Origin: Bacteroidota bacterium
GTDB lineage: Bacteria > Bacteroidota > Bacteroidia > Bacteroidales > SKPS01
Length of the DNA: 34,453 nt
Direction of reading: 5' to 3'
Assembly (NCBI GenBank): GCA_022709695.1
Contig: JAKLII010000016.1
Coordinates: 1-34,453, forward strand
Made by a program: the position numbers and the translations under genes
The notes under the pieces: generated by a model
What the model was told of the DNA's origin: nothing
The model's input: only the letters and a program-made list of their open reading frames with translations
The model's database searches: none
Shown: one piece after another, positions 24,094 to 31,686 of the stretch
Position numbering within the stretch: the stretch's first letter is position 1
How the letters are laid out: each line of letters starts with the position of its first letter

Positions 24094-24729
24094 TTATTTC
24101 TGGATGGCGCAACCCAGAAAGGCCAGTTCTTTCCGGGATTTCTGGTAACATTTCAGCCATCCGTATTTCTCGCCTGACGGGGTTGTCATTTTCAGGCCGA
24201 TATACCGTTCTGCCTCTGTAAGGTTGTGCCAGGGCCCGTTGGATCCCCAGAATGTAGCCGGTGGAACACACCACAGGTTGTGGGATACGTTTGGTTCCGA
24301 CCATAAAGGTCCTTTGTCGATCCTTGCGTTCAGGAGCATGGTATCAACCCATTTTATGGTGGTGGTCTGACCCAGTCCGATCGGGACAACCTCTTTTTTG
24401 ATCGCCACGCACAGGCCGTTTTTGAGTGTAAGGCTTGTAAAAGGATATTCTGTGGAGGAGCCTCCCGTGAAACTGTCATGAGGAAACACCTGCTGCTGGA
24501 TGATGATGTCGAAAGCCCCGTCAGCATTAATGTCCAGTGAATCGCATCCAAAAAGGTATCCGGTCGAGTCAACGGTGAGGACAGGTTGTACCGGCGGATT
24601 GAATGCAGTGTATACCATCCCGGTATCGTGCACGCCGGCAAGAACCGGCGACTCAGGCGTTTTTTCCACCTTGTCGCAGGCAACACCAAAAAACAGCACC
24701 GGGAGCAGAAGAAGTAAAGTGACTCTCAT
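24094..24729 (-). CDS. Putative lipoprotein of unknown function
   Basis: The 211-residue protein has a lipoprotein signal peptide, MRVTLLLLLPVLFFGVAC, with the modified Cys at residue 18. The mature part is not a family I recognise. It includes DSLDINADGAFDI, which resembles a calcium-binding DxNxDG-type loop as in dockerin or EF-hand-like repeats, and four Cys spread over the rest. It probably sits in the outer membrane. It has its own promoter-like element at 24769-24776, so it may not be co-regulated with the lysine genes. Confidence 0.75.
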   Translation of the reverse strand: MRVTLLLLLPVLFFGVACDKVEKTPESPVLAGVHDTGMVYTAFNPPVQPVLTVDSTGYLFGCDSLDINADGAFDIIIQQQVFPHDSFTGGSSTEYPFTSLTLKNGLCVAIKKEVVPIGLGQTTTIKWVDTMLLNARIDKGPLWSEPNVSHNLWCVPPATFWGSNGPWHNLTEAERYIGLKMTTPSGEKYGWLKCYQKSRKELAFLGCAIQK

Positions 24730-24768
24730 GTATGTGTATTTCAGGATTTTTCAACCTCTGCCAACATG

Positions 24769-24776
24769 CAAAGATA
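24769..24776 (-). promoter_or_regulatory. Candidate -7 element (TATCTTTG) for the lipoprotein gene
   Basis: TATCTTTG on the minus strand is an exact TAnnTTTG match, about 40 bases upstream of the ATG at 24729. The adjoining 24795-24835 is low-complexity (CTACCGACTACTGACTGCC). Confidence 0.55.
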
Positions 24777-24840
24777 CGCAACAATCTATCTTTTCCGACT
24801 GCCAACTACCGACTACTGACTGCCGACTGCCGGCTGATCC

Positions 24841-26145
24841 CTAAATATACTTCTGAATATAGGTAAAATCGGGAGTAAGTTCTCCTTTGTAGAGGATCAT
24901 CCCCCGCAGGATGGGATTGGGAAGGTCGAGGTGAAGGAAGGGTTTGGAGAAATCGGCCTTGGCAATCTCTTCCATGTAGGGCATCAGGGCGTCGCCGAAA
25001 GCAATGGAGGAGTCGCGGGGTAATTCGGTGGGCAGGATGTCAACGGTCATCATCTGCAGTCCGTGCCCTTCAAAACCACTCACAATCTGTTCGTTATCGG
25101 GGTTATAGACGAATACCGGATCTTCCACAGGGGCCGCTTTCACGGTGCTTTCGATGCTTCCGTTTACATCGCAGGTGATATCCCCGATCACTTTAAGCTT
25201 GGGTTCACCGGTCGCATAGAGATTTTTAAGGTCTTGCCGGGTAATGAGTTTCGGGTATTTCGCATCCCAGTACATGCCGTTCACCAGCACCGACAGGTGT
25301 GGCACATAATCATCAAACCGGCTGTGGTACTGCTCCGGATGGTGATAGTAGTGCTGCAGATCGAAGGGAACTTCAGGATCAAGGGGTTCCACCAGGTCTT
25401 TTTCCCTGAAGATGGTCTTGAAAACCACATTTTTGGGGAGTTCACCGGAGAGCCTCAGGGTAATCAGTTCTTCAGGAGAGATCTCCTTGACGGGAAGGAG
25501 ATTGCAGATCTCCTGTGCCCCGTTGCTCACATTGCCATACCCTGTAAAGCCGAAAGTAAGGGGTTGTATCTCATCGGGGAGGCCGTTCTTCAGGATTTCG
25601 AATCCGATCTGGGAGATCTCTTTTCGTGCCTCCTGCATATTGGGGAAATTCACTGCCTGCTTCAGCCGTACAAAAGGGGTTTCAATTCCATGGTACCTGA
25701 GCCGTTGCCCGAGGCTCCACAGGGTGTTGATCATCCCTGCAATGCCCGCAAAGCGACCAAAGAAAATCAGCCGGCGCCCCAGCTCATCTTCGATCTTCTC
25801 GTAGTCGATGAGGTTGCATTTCAGCTCCATCAATTTGCGGAGCATGGGCATGTTGTAGGGTTGCCCCTTGATGACGTGGGAGAAGAAAATGTAGGTTTTG
25901 CCGGGTTCCAGGGATTCAATCGGGATCTCTTTCACCCCCATGATCACCGGGCATTCGGCAAGGCTGTCGCTAATGGTGGCGCCTGCGTTTACATACTCTT
26001 CGTGGGAGAACACCCTCTTGGGGGAATGCTGCACCACAAACCTGAGGTTGTCGTTTTTAACCAGTTTTGCGATGTGCCGGGGGGCAAGGGGAGCCCTTCT
26101 TTCGGCCGTGTATTTGTCCTCGTGACGTATTCCGATAAGATTCAT
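24841..26145 (-). CDS. Lysine-ketoglutarate reductase (saccharopine-forming), LKR-type
   Basis: The 434-residue protein has the alanine-dehydrogenase/transhydrogenase-like N terminus of LKR enzymes: IGIRHEDKYTAERRAPLAPR, VGPSxKRVF-like HSPKRVFSHEEYVNAG, then PGKTYIFFSHVIKGQPYNMP and LIDYEKI. Later comes a Rossmann segment, TFGFTGYGNVSNGAQEI, and DITCDVNGSIE. LKR joins lysine and 2-oxoglutarate into saccharopine with NADPH. Plants and animals carry LKR fused to SDH; here the two are separate genes. ATG 26145 matches the family N terminus. The gap 26146-26402 upstream has AT-rich dispersed repeat but no gene. Confidence 0.9.
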   Translation of the reverse strand: MNLIGIRHEDKYTAERRAPLAPRHIAKLVKNDNLRFVVQHSPKRVFSHEEYVNAGATISDSLAECPVIMGVKEIPIESLEPGKTYIFFSHVIKGQPYNMPMLRKLMELKCNLIDYEKIEDELGRRLIFFGRFAGIAGMINTLWSLGQRLRYHGIETPFVRLKQAVNFPNMQEARKEISQIGFEILKNGLPDEIQPLTFGFTGYGNVSNGAQEICNLLPVKEISPEELITLRLSGELPKNVVFKTIFREKDLVEPLDPEVPFDLQHYYHHPEQYHSRFDDYVPHLSVLVNGMYWDAKYPKLITRQDLKNLYATGEPKLKVIGDITCDVNGSIESTVKAAPVEDPVFVYNPDNEQIVSGFEGHGLQMMTVDILPTELPRDSSIAFGDALMPYMEEIAKADFSKPFLHLDLPNPILRGMILYKGELTPDFTYIQKYI

Positions 26146-26214
26146 TTTTGCTAACGATTTGAAGCGGCTAAAGTAGTGATATTGCCGCAAACCTTAGGCA
26201 TTGGAATCTTCAAT

Positions 26215-26395
26215 AAAAATAGAACACGGATTAAACGGATTATACAGTTCTTCACTGATTTTTTATCGCATAGAATCATAGAAATCATACGAAAACAGGA
26301 TTCTTTCTATGCTCCAATGTGCCTATGTGGTAAAATATAAATCTGTATAAATCAATAGCATCTGTATAATCAGTGTGCTGTTTCATTTCAATATA
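26215..26395. repeat. AT-rich intergenic segment with dispersed-repeat look
   Basis: The stretch contains GAACACGGATTAAACGGATT, then GATTTTTTATCGCATAGAATC and CTGTATAAATCAATAGCATC. These resemble short repeated intergenic sequences seen in many Bacteroidota. No ORF or hairpin of note is visible. The repeat nature is from general experience; within this window it occurs once. Confidence 0.35.
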
Positions 26396-26402
26396 TCCCC
26401 CG

Positions 26403-28607
26403 TTATTCAATCATTATTCTGGTTGCAAAGCAGTTCTCTCCGCATTCAATATTCAGAAAGTAAGTACCCGGTGTCAATATTCTCAGATCCAGATCCAAAG
26501 GTTCTCCGGAGGTAAGCACCGGATTGCCGTTTAAGACCAGTTTCCCCTGCAGGTCGAATACCCTGAGGCTGCTGAATCCGCTCAGGGAACCCGGGTCCAG
26601 GGTAAAAATTCCGTTTCCCGGATTGGGGAAAACGCGTATATCTGCTGCCGGTGAATCCTGTTCCTCCACCGGGTTCAGAAACACACTGGCAATATTGGAG
26701 CTGCTGGTACAGGGGGTAATTCCCAGCGTGGAATCGCTGTAGGTATTGGCAGTAAGTACTTTATACCGCAGGGTTTGTCCCTGGTAGGTGGCGGTATCGG
26801 TGCAGGTAAGGGCCGATACGGTTTTGATCAGAATCCACTGACCTGGAGAACTCTCCCGATACACTTCGTACAGACCAGTATATCCTTTTGAAAGGTTAGT
26901 CAGAGTGGGTTGCCAGGATAAAAAAACCTTTTTTGCTTTTGGGACTCCTGTTGCCACTGTAACCTGTATGGCTCGTGCAGTAATGGATGGAGCAATTAGA
27001 CCAGCCAATTGCTGAGTGTAATGGGCACTGACTTTGTAAAAAGCATCAGAGAGGTTGGCTCCGGCACCGGTATGTGTATAGGAAGTGGCTGAAGCGTTGG
27101 TGAGATTGCCAATGGTGACAAATGGCCCCGACACTGAACCGGAATGCTCGATGGTATACCCGGAAACCCAGCCTGCAGGCGCAACGGGGGGTGTCCACCG
27201 CAGGGTAACATCTCCGTTGGGGATTACATCCAGGCAGCGAATTTCAGCCTGAGGTCTCTCAACAGGAGGTTTAAGATTAATAGATAACATGATGTTCTTT
27301 GAAGACGGTACTGGACAAAAATTATCACTTGTTTTCAGATAGAAATGGTAAGTTTTTGGTTGCCAATATTCTCCAAGTCCATTGTCAAGGTGCTGCAAGG
27401 TTGTGTTCCAGGTAAAAACGGTCTGGAGGGGATTTATGCCTGACAGCGGATTCCCCTGGGTTGGAGAAGGATTAAATCCGGCACAAGGAGGAGTAGGGCA
27501 CCCGGTTGGATTGATAAGGGAGTCGAATAAAGTACCTATTGCAGAAAAGCTAACTGTTTGGGGTGTGATTAAATCCGAACAGAAACCGAAGTCCCCAACA
27601 GTTATTGGAAATGTGTAAATGCTCCCTGCTATTACTGTGTCAGAGTGCCAATTTTGATAACCGGGCACTATTTGCTGTGGAATCAGAATAACCGGTGGAT
27701 TGTTTATTCCACATGTAAGTATAACCACCTGCATCTCACGGTATATCTCAGCTATTTTAATTCCATTTCTCCATGAAGTTACCTTAATCACAGTTACAAA
27801 TGAACCATTCGTATAGGATGTAAAAGAAACCAATCCTGTTTTTGGGTGAATCGTTGCAGGAATATTACTTGCATTGTGAAATACACCAGGTAATGGGGAG
27901 CCATAGGAGTAACCAGGGCTGTAAGCCTTGATGGTATCTTTAAGTCCACTATTCAAACTGATGTCCCACTGATATTGCAATGAGTCGTTTTCATCGTCGA
28001 AGGCTGATGGAGAATACTGGACAGGGTAACCTGAACATATTACCGTTGATGGTCGTTCAAGGAACCTGGGCGAATTATCATAACAGGTATTTAAGGTATT
28101 GTTGTTATAGGCATACATAACTGCTCTTAGTGTCCAGGACATCGCGAAAGCATTTATAATATTGGATGAGGGATTCCGGCAACAACTCATGTAAGAAAAA
28201 ACCCATCCTTCTGCTGGAGGTTTGTTGGTAAGAGGCACCCCGCCGGGGAAAGCCAGATCCGATGTATATACATGCTCCTCAATGCGCCCTGAATTAACCG
28301 GGTTGCCAATTGTGTCGCAAAACAATACAGGTCCACCCGGACAACTGCAGGAGGGGGTAATATCGGTGACAGAGACTCTGGACATAGGAATCGAGCCTAA
28401 GCCGACATAAGTAGTACTAATATATTCAGTTTGAGAAAAGTTTTGTCCCGAACAATCACGATAAACTTTCATTACAAAACGAAAATTCCCCTGCTGTGTG
28501 CACTCCCAGGTAATTTCACCGCCCATGTAATGTGATGCGAATGAAGGGTTGTGAGCAAGCAGCATGCACCAGAACAGTGCAATTCCGGCGAGCAAAGATC
28601 TTTTCAT
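26403..28607 (-). CDS. Large T9SS-secreted protein with fibronectin III-like region
   Basis: The 734-residue protein has a signal peptide (MKRSLLAGIALFWCMLLAHN, then PSFA), then SHYMGGEITWECTQQGNFRF, a block common in Bacteroidota surface proteins. The middle is Cys-containing and beta-rich. Residues ~450-545 look like a fibronectin type III domain (VTLRWTPPVAPAGWVSGYTI), with a second such region after it (VFLSWQPTLTN). The end is a T9SS type A sorting domain: DIRVFPNPGNGIFTLDPGSL, LRVFDLQGKLVL and PGTYFLNI. It is probably displayed on the cell surface; the ligand is unknown. A -7 element at 28627-28634 supports the ATG at 28607. Confidence 0.9.
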   Translation of the reverse strand: MKRSLLAGIALFWCMLLAHNPSFASHYMGGEITWECTQQGNFRFVMKVYRDCSGQNFSQTEYISTTYVGLGSIPMSRVSVTDITPSCSCPGGPVLFCDTIGNPVNSGRIEEHVYTSDLAFPGGVPLTNKPPAEGWVFSYMSCCRNPSSNIINAFAMSWTLRAVMYAYNNNTLNTCYDNSPRFLERPSTVICSGYPVQYSPSAFDDENDSLQYQWDISLNSGLKDTIKAYSPGYSYGSPLPGVFHNASNIPATIHPKTGLVSFTSYTNGSFVTVIKVTSWRNGIKIAEIYREMQVVILTCGINNPPVILIPQQIVPGYQNWHSDTVIAGSIYTFPITVGDFGFCSDLITPQTVSFSAIGTLFDSLINPTGCPTPPCAGFNPSPTQGNPLSGINPLQTVFTWNTTLQHLDNGLGEYWQPKTYHFYLKTSDNFCPVPSSKNIMLSINLKPPVERPQAEIRCLDVIPNGDVTLRWTPPVAPAGWVSGYTIEHSGSVSGPFVTIGNLTNASATSYTHTGAGANLSDAFYKVSAHYTQQLAGLIAPSITARAIQVTVATGVPKAKKVFLSWQPTLTNLSKGYTGLYEVYRESSPGQWILIKTVSALTCTDTATYQGQTLRYKVLTANTYSDSTLGITPCTSSSNIASVFLNPVEEQDSPAADIRVFPNPGNGIFTLDPGSLSGFSSLRVFDLQGKLVLNGNPVLTSGEPLDLDLRILTPGTYFLNIECGENCFATRIMIE

Positions 28608-28626
28608 AGTGTGTGGGTTTATGCTT

Positions 28627-28634
28627 CAAAGATA
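28627..28634 (-). promoter_or_regulatory. -7 element (TATCTTTG) for the T9SS protein
   Basis: TATCTTTG on the minus strand exactly matches TAnnTTTG and lies 19 bases upstream of the ATG at 28607. Confidence 0.6.
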
Positions 28635-28683
28635 GGTATATCTTATTTGTAATTCGTACACAATCCGCAAAAAATAAATTCCG

Positions 28684-28691
28684 TATCTTTG
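28684..28691 (+). promoter_or_regulatory. -7 element (TATCTTTG) for ppdK
   Basis: TATCTTTG followed by GCACCC matches TAnnTTTG. It gives a leader of about 50 nt before the ATG at 28749. Confidence 0.6.
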
Positions 28692-28748
28692 CACCCGAAG
28701 AATGGGAATATTATATAAAGTATTGATAATCAACTAAAACAATTAAAA

Positions 28749-31472
28749 ATGGACCACAAAAAGTATGTATATTATTTCGGCGGAAAGAAAGCCGAAGGGG
28801 AAGCTACCATGAAGAACCTGCTGGGTGGCAAGGGTGCCAACCTGGCCGAGATGGTGAACCTGGGGATGCCGGTTCCATCTGGTCTTACAATTACCACCGA
28901 AGCGTGCACCGATTACTACGCCAACGGATGCAAGCTGCCCGGGTCGCTGATGCCGGACGTGTGGGCTGGGATGAAAAAAGTGGAAACCGACATGGGAATG
29001 ATCTACGGTGATGCCGAAAACCCTCTGTTGGTATCGTGCCGCTCAGGCGCCCGCGCCTCCATGCCCGGTATGATGGATACCGTGCTCAATGTTGGGCTTT
29101 GCACTGCTACCATCCCGGGACTGATTAAAAAGACCAATAACCCGCGCTTTGTGTACGATTCATACCGCCGGCTTATCATGATGTACGCCGACGTGGTGAT
29201 GGAAAAGGCAGAAGGGATTGAGCTTCCGGAAGGGAAAAGTATCCGGAAGCAGCTTGATGATATGCTCGATAAATTCAAGCACCAAAAGGGGGTAAAATCC
29301 GATACTGAGCTTAATGCCGAAGATCTGAAGAAACTGGCAGAAGCCTTCAAGGTGCGGGTGAAAGAGGTGCTGGGCACCGAATTCCCTGACAATGCCAGGG
29401 AGCAGCTCGAAGGGGGCATCAAGGCGGTTTTCAAGAGCTGGAACGGAAAGAAAGCCGTATCGTACCGCCGCATCGAAGGGATTCCCGACGACTGGGGCAC
29501 TGCCGTGAACGTACAGGCAATGGTATTCGGCAACATGGGCGACACCTCGGCAACCGGTGTGGCATTTACCCGTAACCCGGCCACCGGTGAAAACCTTTTC
29601 TATGGCGAATGGCTCATCAATGCCCAGGGCGAAGATGTGGTGGCCGGTATCCGTACCCCCAACCCCCTGAATGACGATACCAAAAACGACCAGAACAAGC
29701 ACCTCCACTCCATGCAGGAGCTGATGCCCGAAACCTATGCCGAGCTCGACGACATCCGTTACCGCCTGGAACACAACTTTAAAGATATGCTCGATATCGA
29801 GTTTACCATCCAGGAAGGGAAGCTGTACATGCTCCAGTGCCGCACTGGAAAACGTACCGGTACCGCCGCGCTCAACATGGCCATGGACATGCTTGCCGAA
29901 GGGCTTATCGACGAAAAAACCGCTGTGATGCGTGTGGATCCTGCCCAGCTCGATGAACTGCTCCATCCGATCTGCGATCCGGCAGTGGAGAAAAATGCCA
30001 CTCCGCTGGTGAAAGGGCTTCCGGCAGGTCCGGGTGCCGCCGTGGGGAAAGTGGTGTTTACCGCTGAAGACGCCGTACAGTGGAACCGTAAAGGAGAAAA
30101 AGTAATTCTGGTACGTGAGGAAACCAATCCCGAAGATGTGGAAGGGATGCGCGCAGCCAAAGGGATCCTTACTGCCCGTGGTGGCATGACCTCACACGCT
30201 GCCCTCGTGGCCCGCGGATGGGGGAAATGCTGCATCGTGGGTGCCGGCAGGCTCCATGTGAACACCGAAGCCAAAACCGCTAAGATTGAAGGAATGGACC
30301 ATATTCTCCGTGAAGGGGATGTGATCACCCTCAACGGTACCAAAGGACATGTATACGAAGGTGCCCTTAAGCTGATGGATGCCTCTGAGAATCCGCGCTT
30401 CAAGACCTTTATGGAAATGGTGGACCGTTTCCGTACCATGGGCGTCAGAACCAACGCCGACACCCCGGCGGATGCAAGGGTGGCACGCGAATACGGCGCC
30501 GAAGGAATCGGCCTTTTCCGCACTGAACATATGTTCTATGGGGTAGGCTCCGACCAGCCCCTGTTCCTGCTCCGCAAGATGATCCTCAGCAATGGGATTA
30601 AGGAGCGCCGCAGTGCCCTCAGTGAACTCTTTCCCTTTGTGAAGAAGGATATCAAGGGTACCATGCTCGCCATGGACACCCTGCCGGTTACCTTCCGTCT
30701 GCTCGACCCGCCCCTGCACGAGTTTGTGCCGCAAAGCACTGAAAAACAGGTCGAACTGGCTGCAGCCCTGGGCATTACCCCGGAAGCAATTGCCAAGAGG
30801 GGTGAAGCACTCCACGAATCCAACCCGATGATGGGGCACCGCGGCGTACGCCTTGGCGTTACCTACCCCGAAATTACCGAGATGCAGGTGAAAGCCATCT
30901 TCGAAAGCACGGTTGAACTGATCCGCGAAGGCAAAACACCAAAGCCGGAGATCATGGTGCCCGTAACCTGCGATGTGTCGGAACTCGATTTCACAAAGGT
31001 GATCGTGGACAAGGTGTACGCTGAGGTTTGCAAAGCCATGGGTGTGGATGCCATCGATTACAAATACGGTACGATGATCGAAATCCCGCGCGCCTGCCTG
31101 CTGGCCGACCGCATAGCCCAGTCGGTGGAGTTCTTCTCCTTCGGCACCAACGACCTCACCCAGATGACCTTTGGCTTCAGCCGCGACGATATCGGAGGGT
31201 TTATGAACGATTACCTCGACGGAAAAATGCTGATGGCAGATCCGTTCCAGACCATTGATACCAACGGCGTTGGCCAGCTGGTGGAGATGGCCGTGGTGAA
31301 AGGTCGCCAGGCACGTCCCAACCTCAAAGTGGGGATTTGCGGCGAACAGGGCGGCGACCCCTCGTCGGTGGAGTTCTGCTATAAAACCGGACTTACCTAC
31401 GTGAGCTGCTCACCGTTCCGCGTCCCCATCGCACGCCTCGCTGCAGCCCAGGCTGCGATCCGGGGGAAATAA
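28749..31472 (+). CDS. ppdK: Pyruvate, phosphate dikinase
   Basis: The 907-residue enzyme has all three expected domains. The N-terminal ATP-grasp domain has GGKGANLAEMVNLGMPVPSG, SCRSGARASMPGMMDTVLNV and EFTIQEGKLYMLQCRTGKRT. The swivelling phospho-histidine domain has TARGGMTSHAALVARGWGKC, with His 483 as the phosphorylated residue. The C-terminal PEP-binding barrel has GLFRTEHMFY, MMGHRGVRLG, FFSFGTNDLTQM and GICGEQGGDP, with Cys 864. It interconverts pyruvate, ATP and phosphate with PEP, AMP and pyrophosphate, linking glycolysis and gluconeogenesis. It appears complete and monocistronic, with its own promoter and a 48-bp palindrome downstream. Confidence 0.98.
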   Translation: MDHKKYVYYFGGKKAEGEATMKNLLGGKGANLAEMVNLGMPVPSGLTITTEACTDYYANGCKLPGSLMPDVWAGMKKVETDMGMIYGDAENPLLVSCRSGARASMPGMMDTVLNVGLCTATIPGLIKKTNNPRFVYDSYRRLIMMYADVVMEKAEGIELPEGKSIRKQLDDMLDKFKHQKGVKSDTELNAEDLKKLAEAFKVRVKEVLGTEFPDNAREQLEGGIKAVFKSWNGKKAVSYRRIEGIPDDWGTAVNVQAMVFGNMGDTSATGVAFTRNPATGENLFYGEWLINAQGEDVVAGIRTPNPLNDDTKNDQNKHLHSMQELMPETYAELDDIRYRLEHNFKDMLDIEFTIQEGKLYMLQCRTGKRTGTAALNMAMDMLAEGLIDEKTAVMRVDPAQLDELLHPICDPAVEKNATPLVKGLPAGPGAAVGKVVFTAEDAVQWNRKGEKVILVREETNPEDVEGMRAAKGILTARGGMTSHAALVARGWGKCCIVGAGRLHVNTEAKTAKIEGMDHILREGDVITLNGTKGHVYEGALKLMDASENPRFKTFMEMVDRFRTMGVRTNADTPADARVAREYGAEGIGLFRTEHMFYGVGSDQPLFLLRKMILSNGIKERRSALSELFPFVKKDIKGTMLAMDTLPVTFRLLDPPLHEFVPQSTEKQVELAAALGITPEAIAKRGEALHESNPMMGHRGVRLGVTYPEITEMQVKAIFESTVELIREGKTPKPEIMVPVTCDVSELDFTKVIVDKVYAEVCKAMGVDAIDYKYGTMIEIPRACLLADRIAQSVEFFSFGTNDLTQMTFGFSRDDIGGFMNDYLDGKMLMADPFQTIDTNGVGQLVEMAVVKGRQARPNLKVGICGEQGGDPSSVEFCYKTGLTYVSCSPFRVPIARLAAAQAAIRGK

Positions 31473-31490
31473 CCAACAACGCGTTTTAAT

Positions 31491-31538
31491 CAATAAAACC
31501 GTAGGGGCAAGGCATGCCTTGCCCCTACGGTTTTATTG
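31491..31538. terminator. 48-bp perfect palindrome downstream of ppdK
   Basis: The arms are CAATAAAACCGTAGGGGCAA then GGCA, followed by the exact reverse complement, centred between 31514 and 31515. Transcribed, it folds into a very long stem ending in U-rich bases, so it may terminate ppdK. A partial copy, GGCATGCCTTACCCCTATGG, follows at 31543-31562. A related GTAGGGGCAAGG-type palindrome is common in bacterial intergenic DNA, so it may be a mobile repeat. Confidence 0.7.
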
Positions 31539-31642
31539 TAATGGCATGCCTTACCCCTATGGGATATTATCCATCTTGTATTCCAATAATTCCCGGCGGT
31601 TTCCGTTATCATGCATCATTCCGGGGGCATCGCACTTTTTTG

Positions 31643-31650
31643 TAGGTTTG
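31643..31650 (+). promoter_or_regulatory. -7 element (TAGGTTTG) for the TonB receptor gene
   Basis: TAGGTTTG matches TAnnTTTG and lies 36 bases before the TTG start at 31687. Confidence 0.5.
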
Positions 31651-31686
31651 CAACCGCATTTGAAAACGGGCAAAAACTGAAGCATT

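Noticed and set aside
25063..26154. 363-residue open frame antisense to the LKR gene
   Set aside because: The opposite strand encodes a recognisable enzyme over the whole length; this frame has no family motif.
29003..30839. Long open frames of 193-268 residues antisense to ppdK
   Set aside because: They mirror a strongly conserved enzyme gene with biased codons, have no recognisable motifs, and overlap one another; they are shadows.
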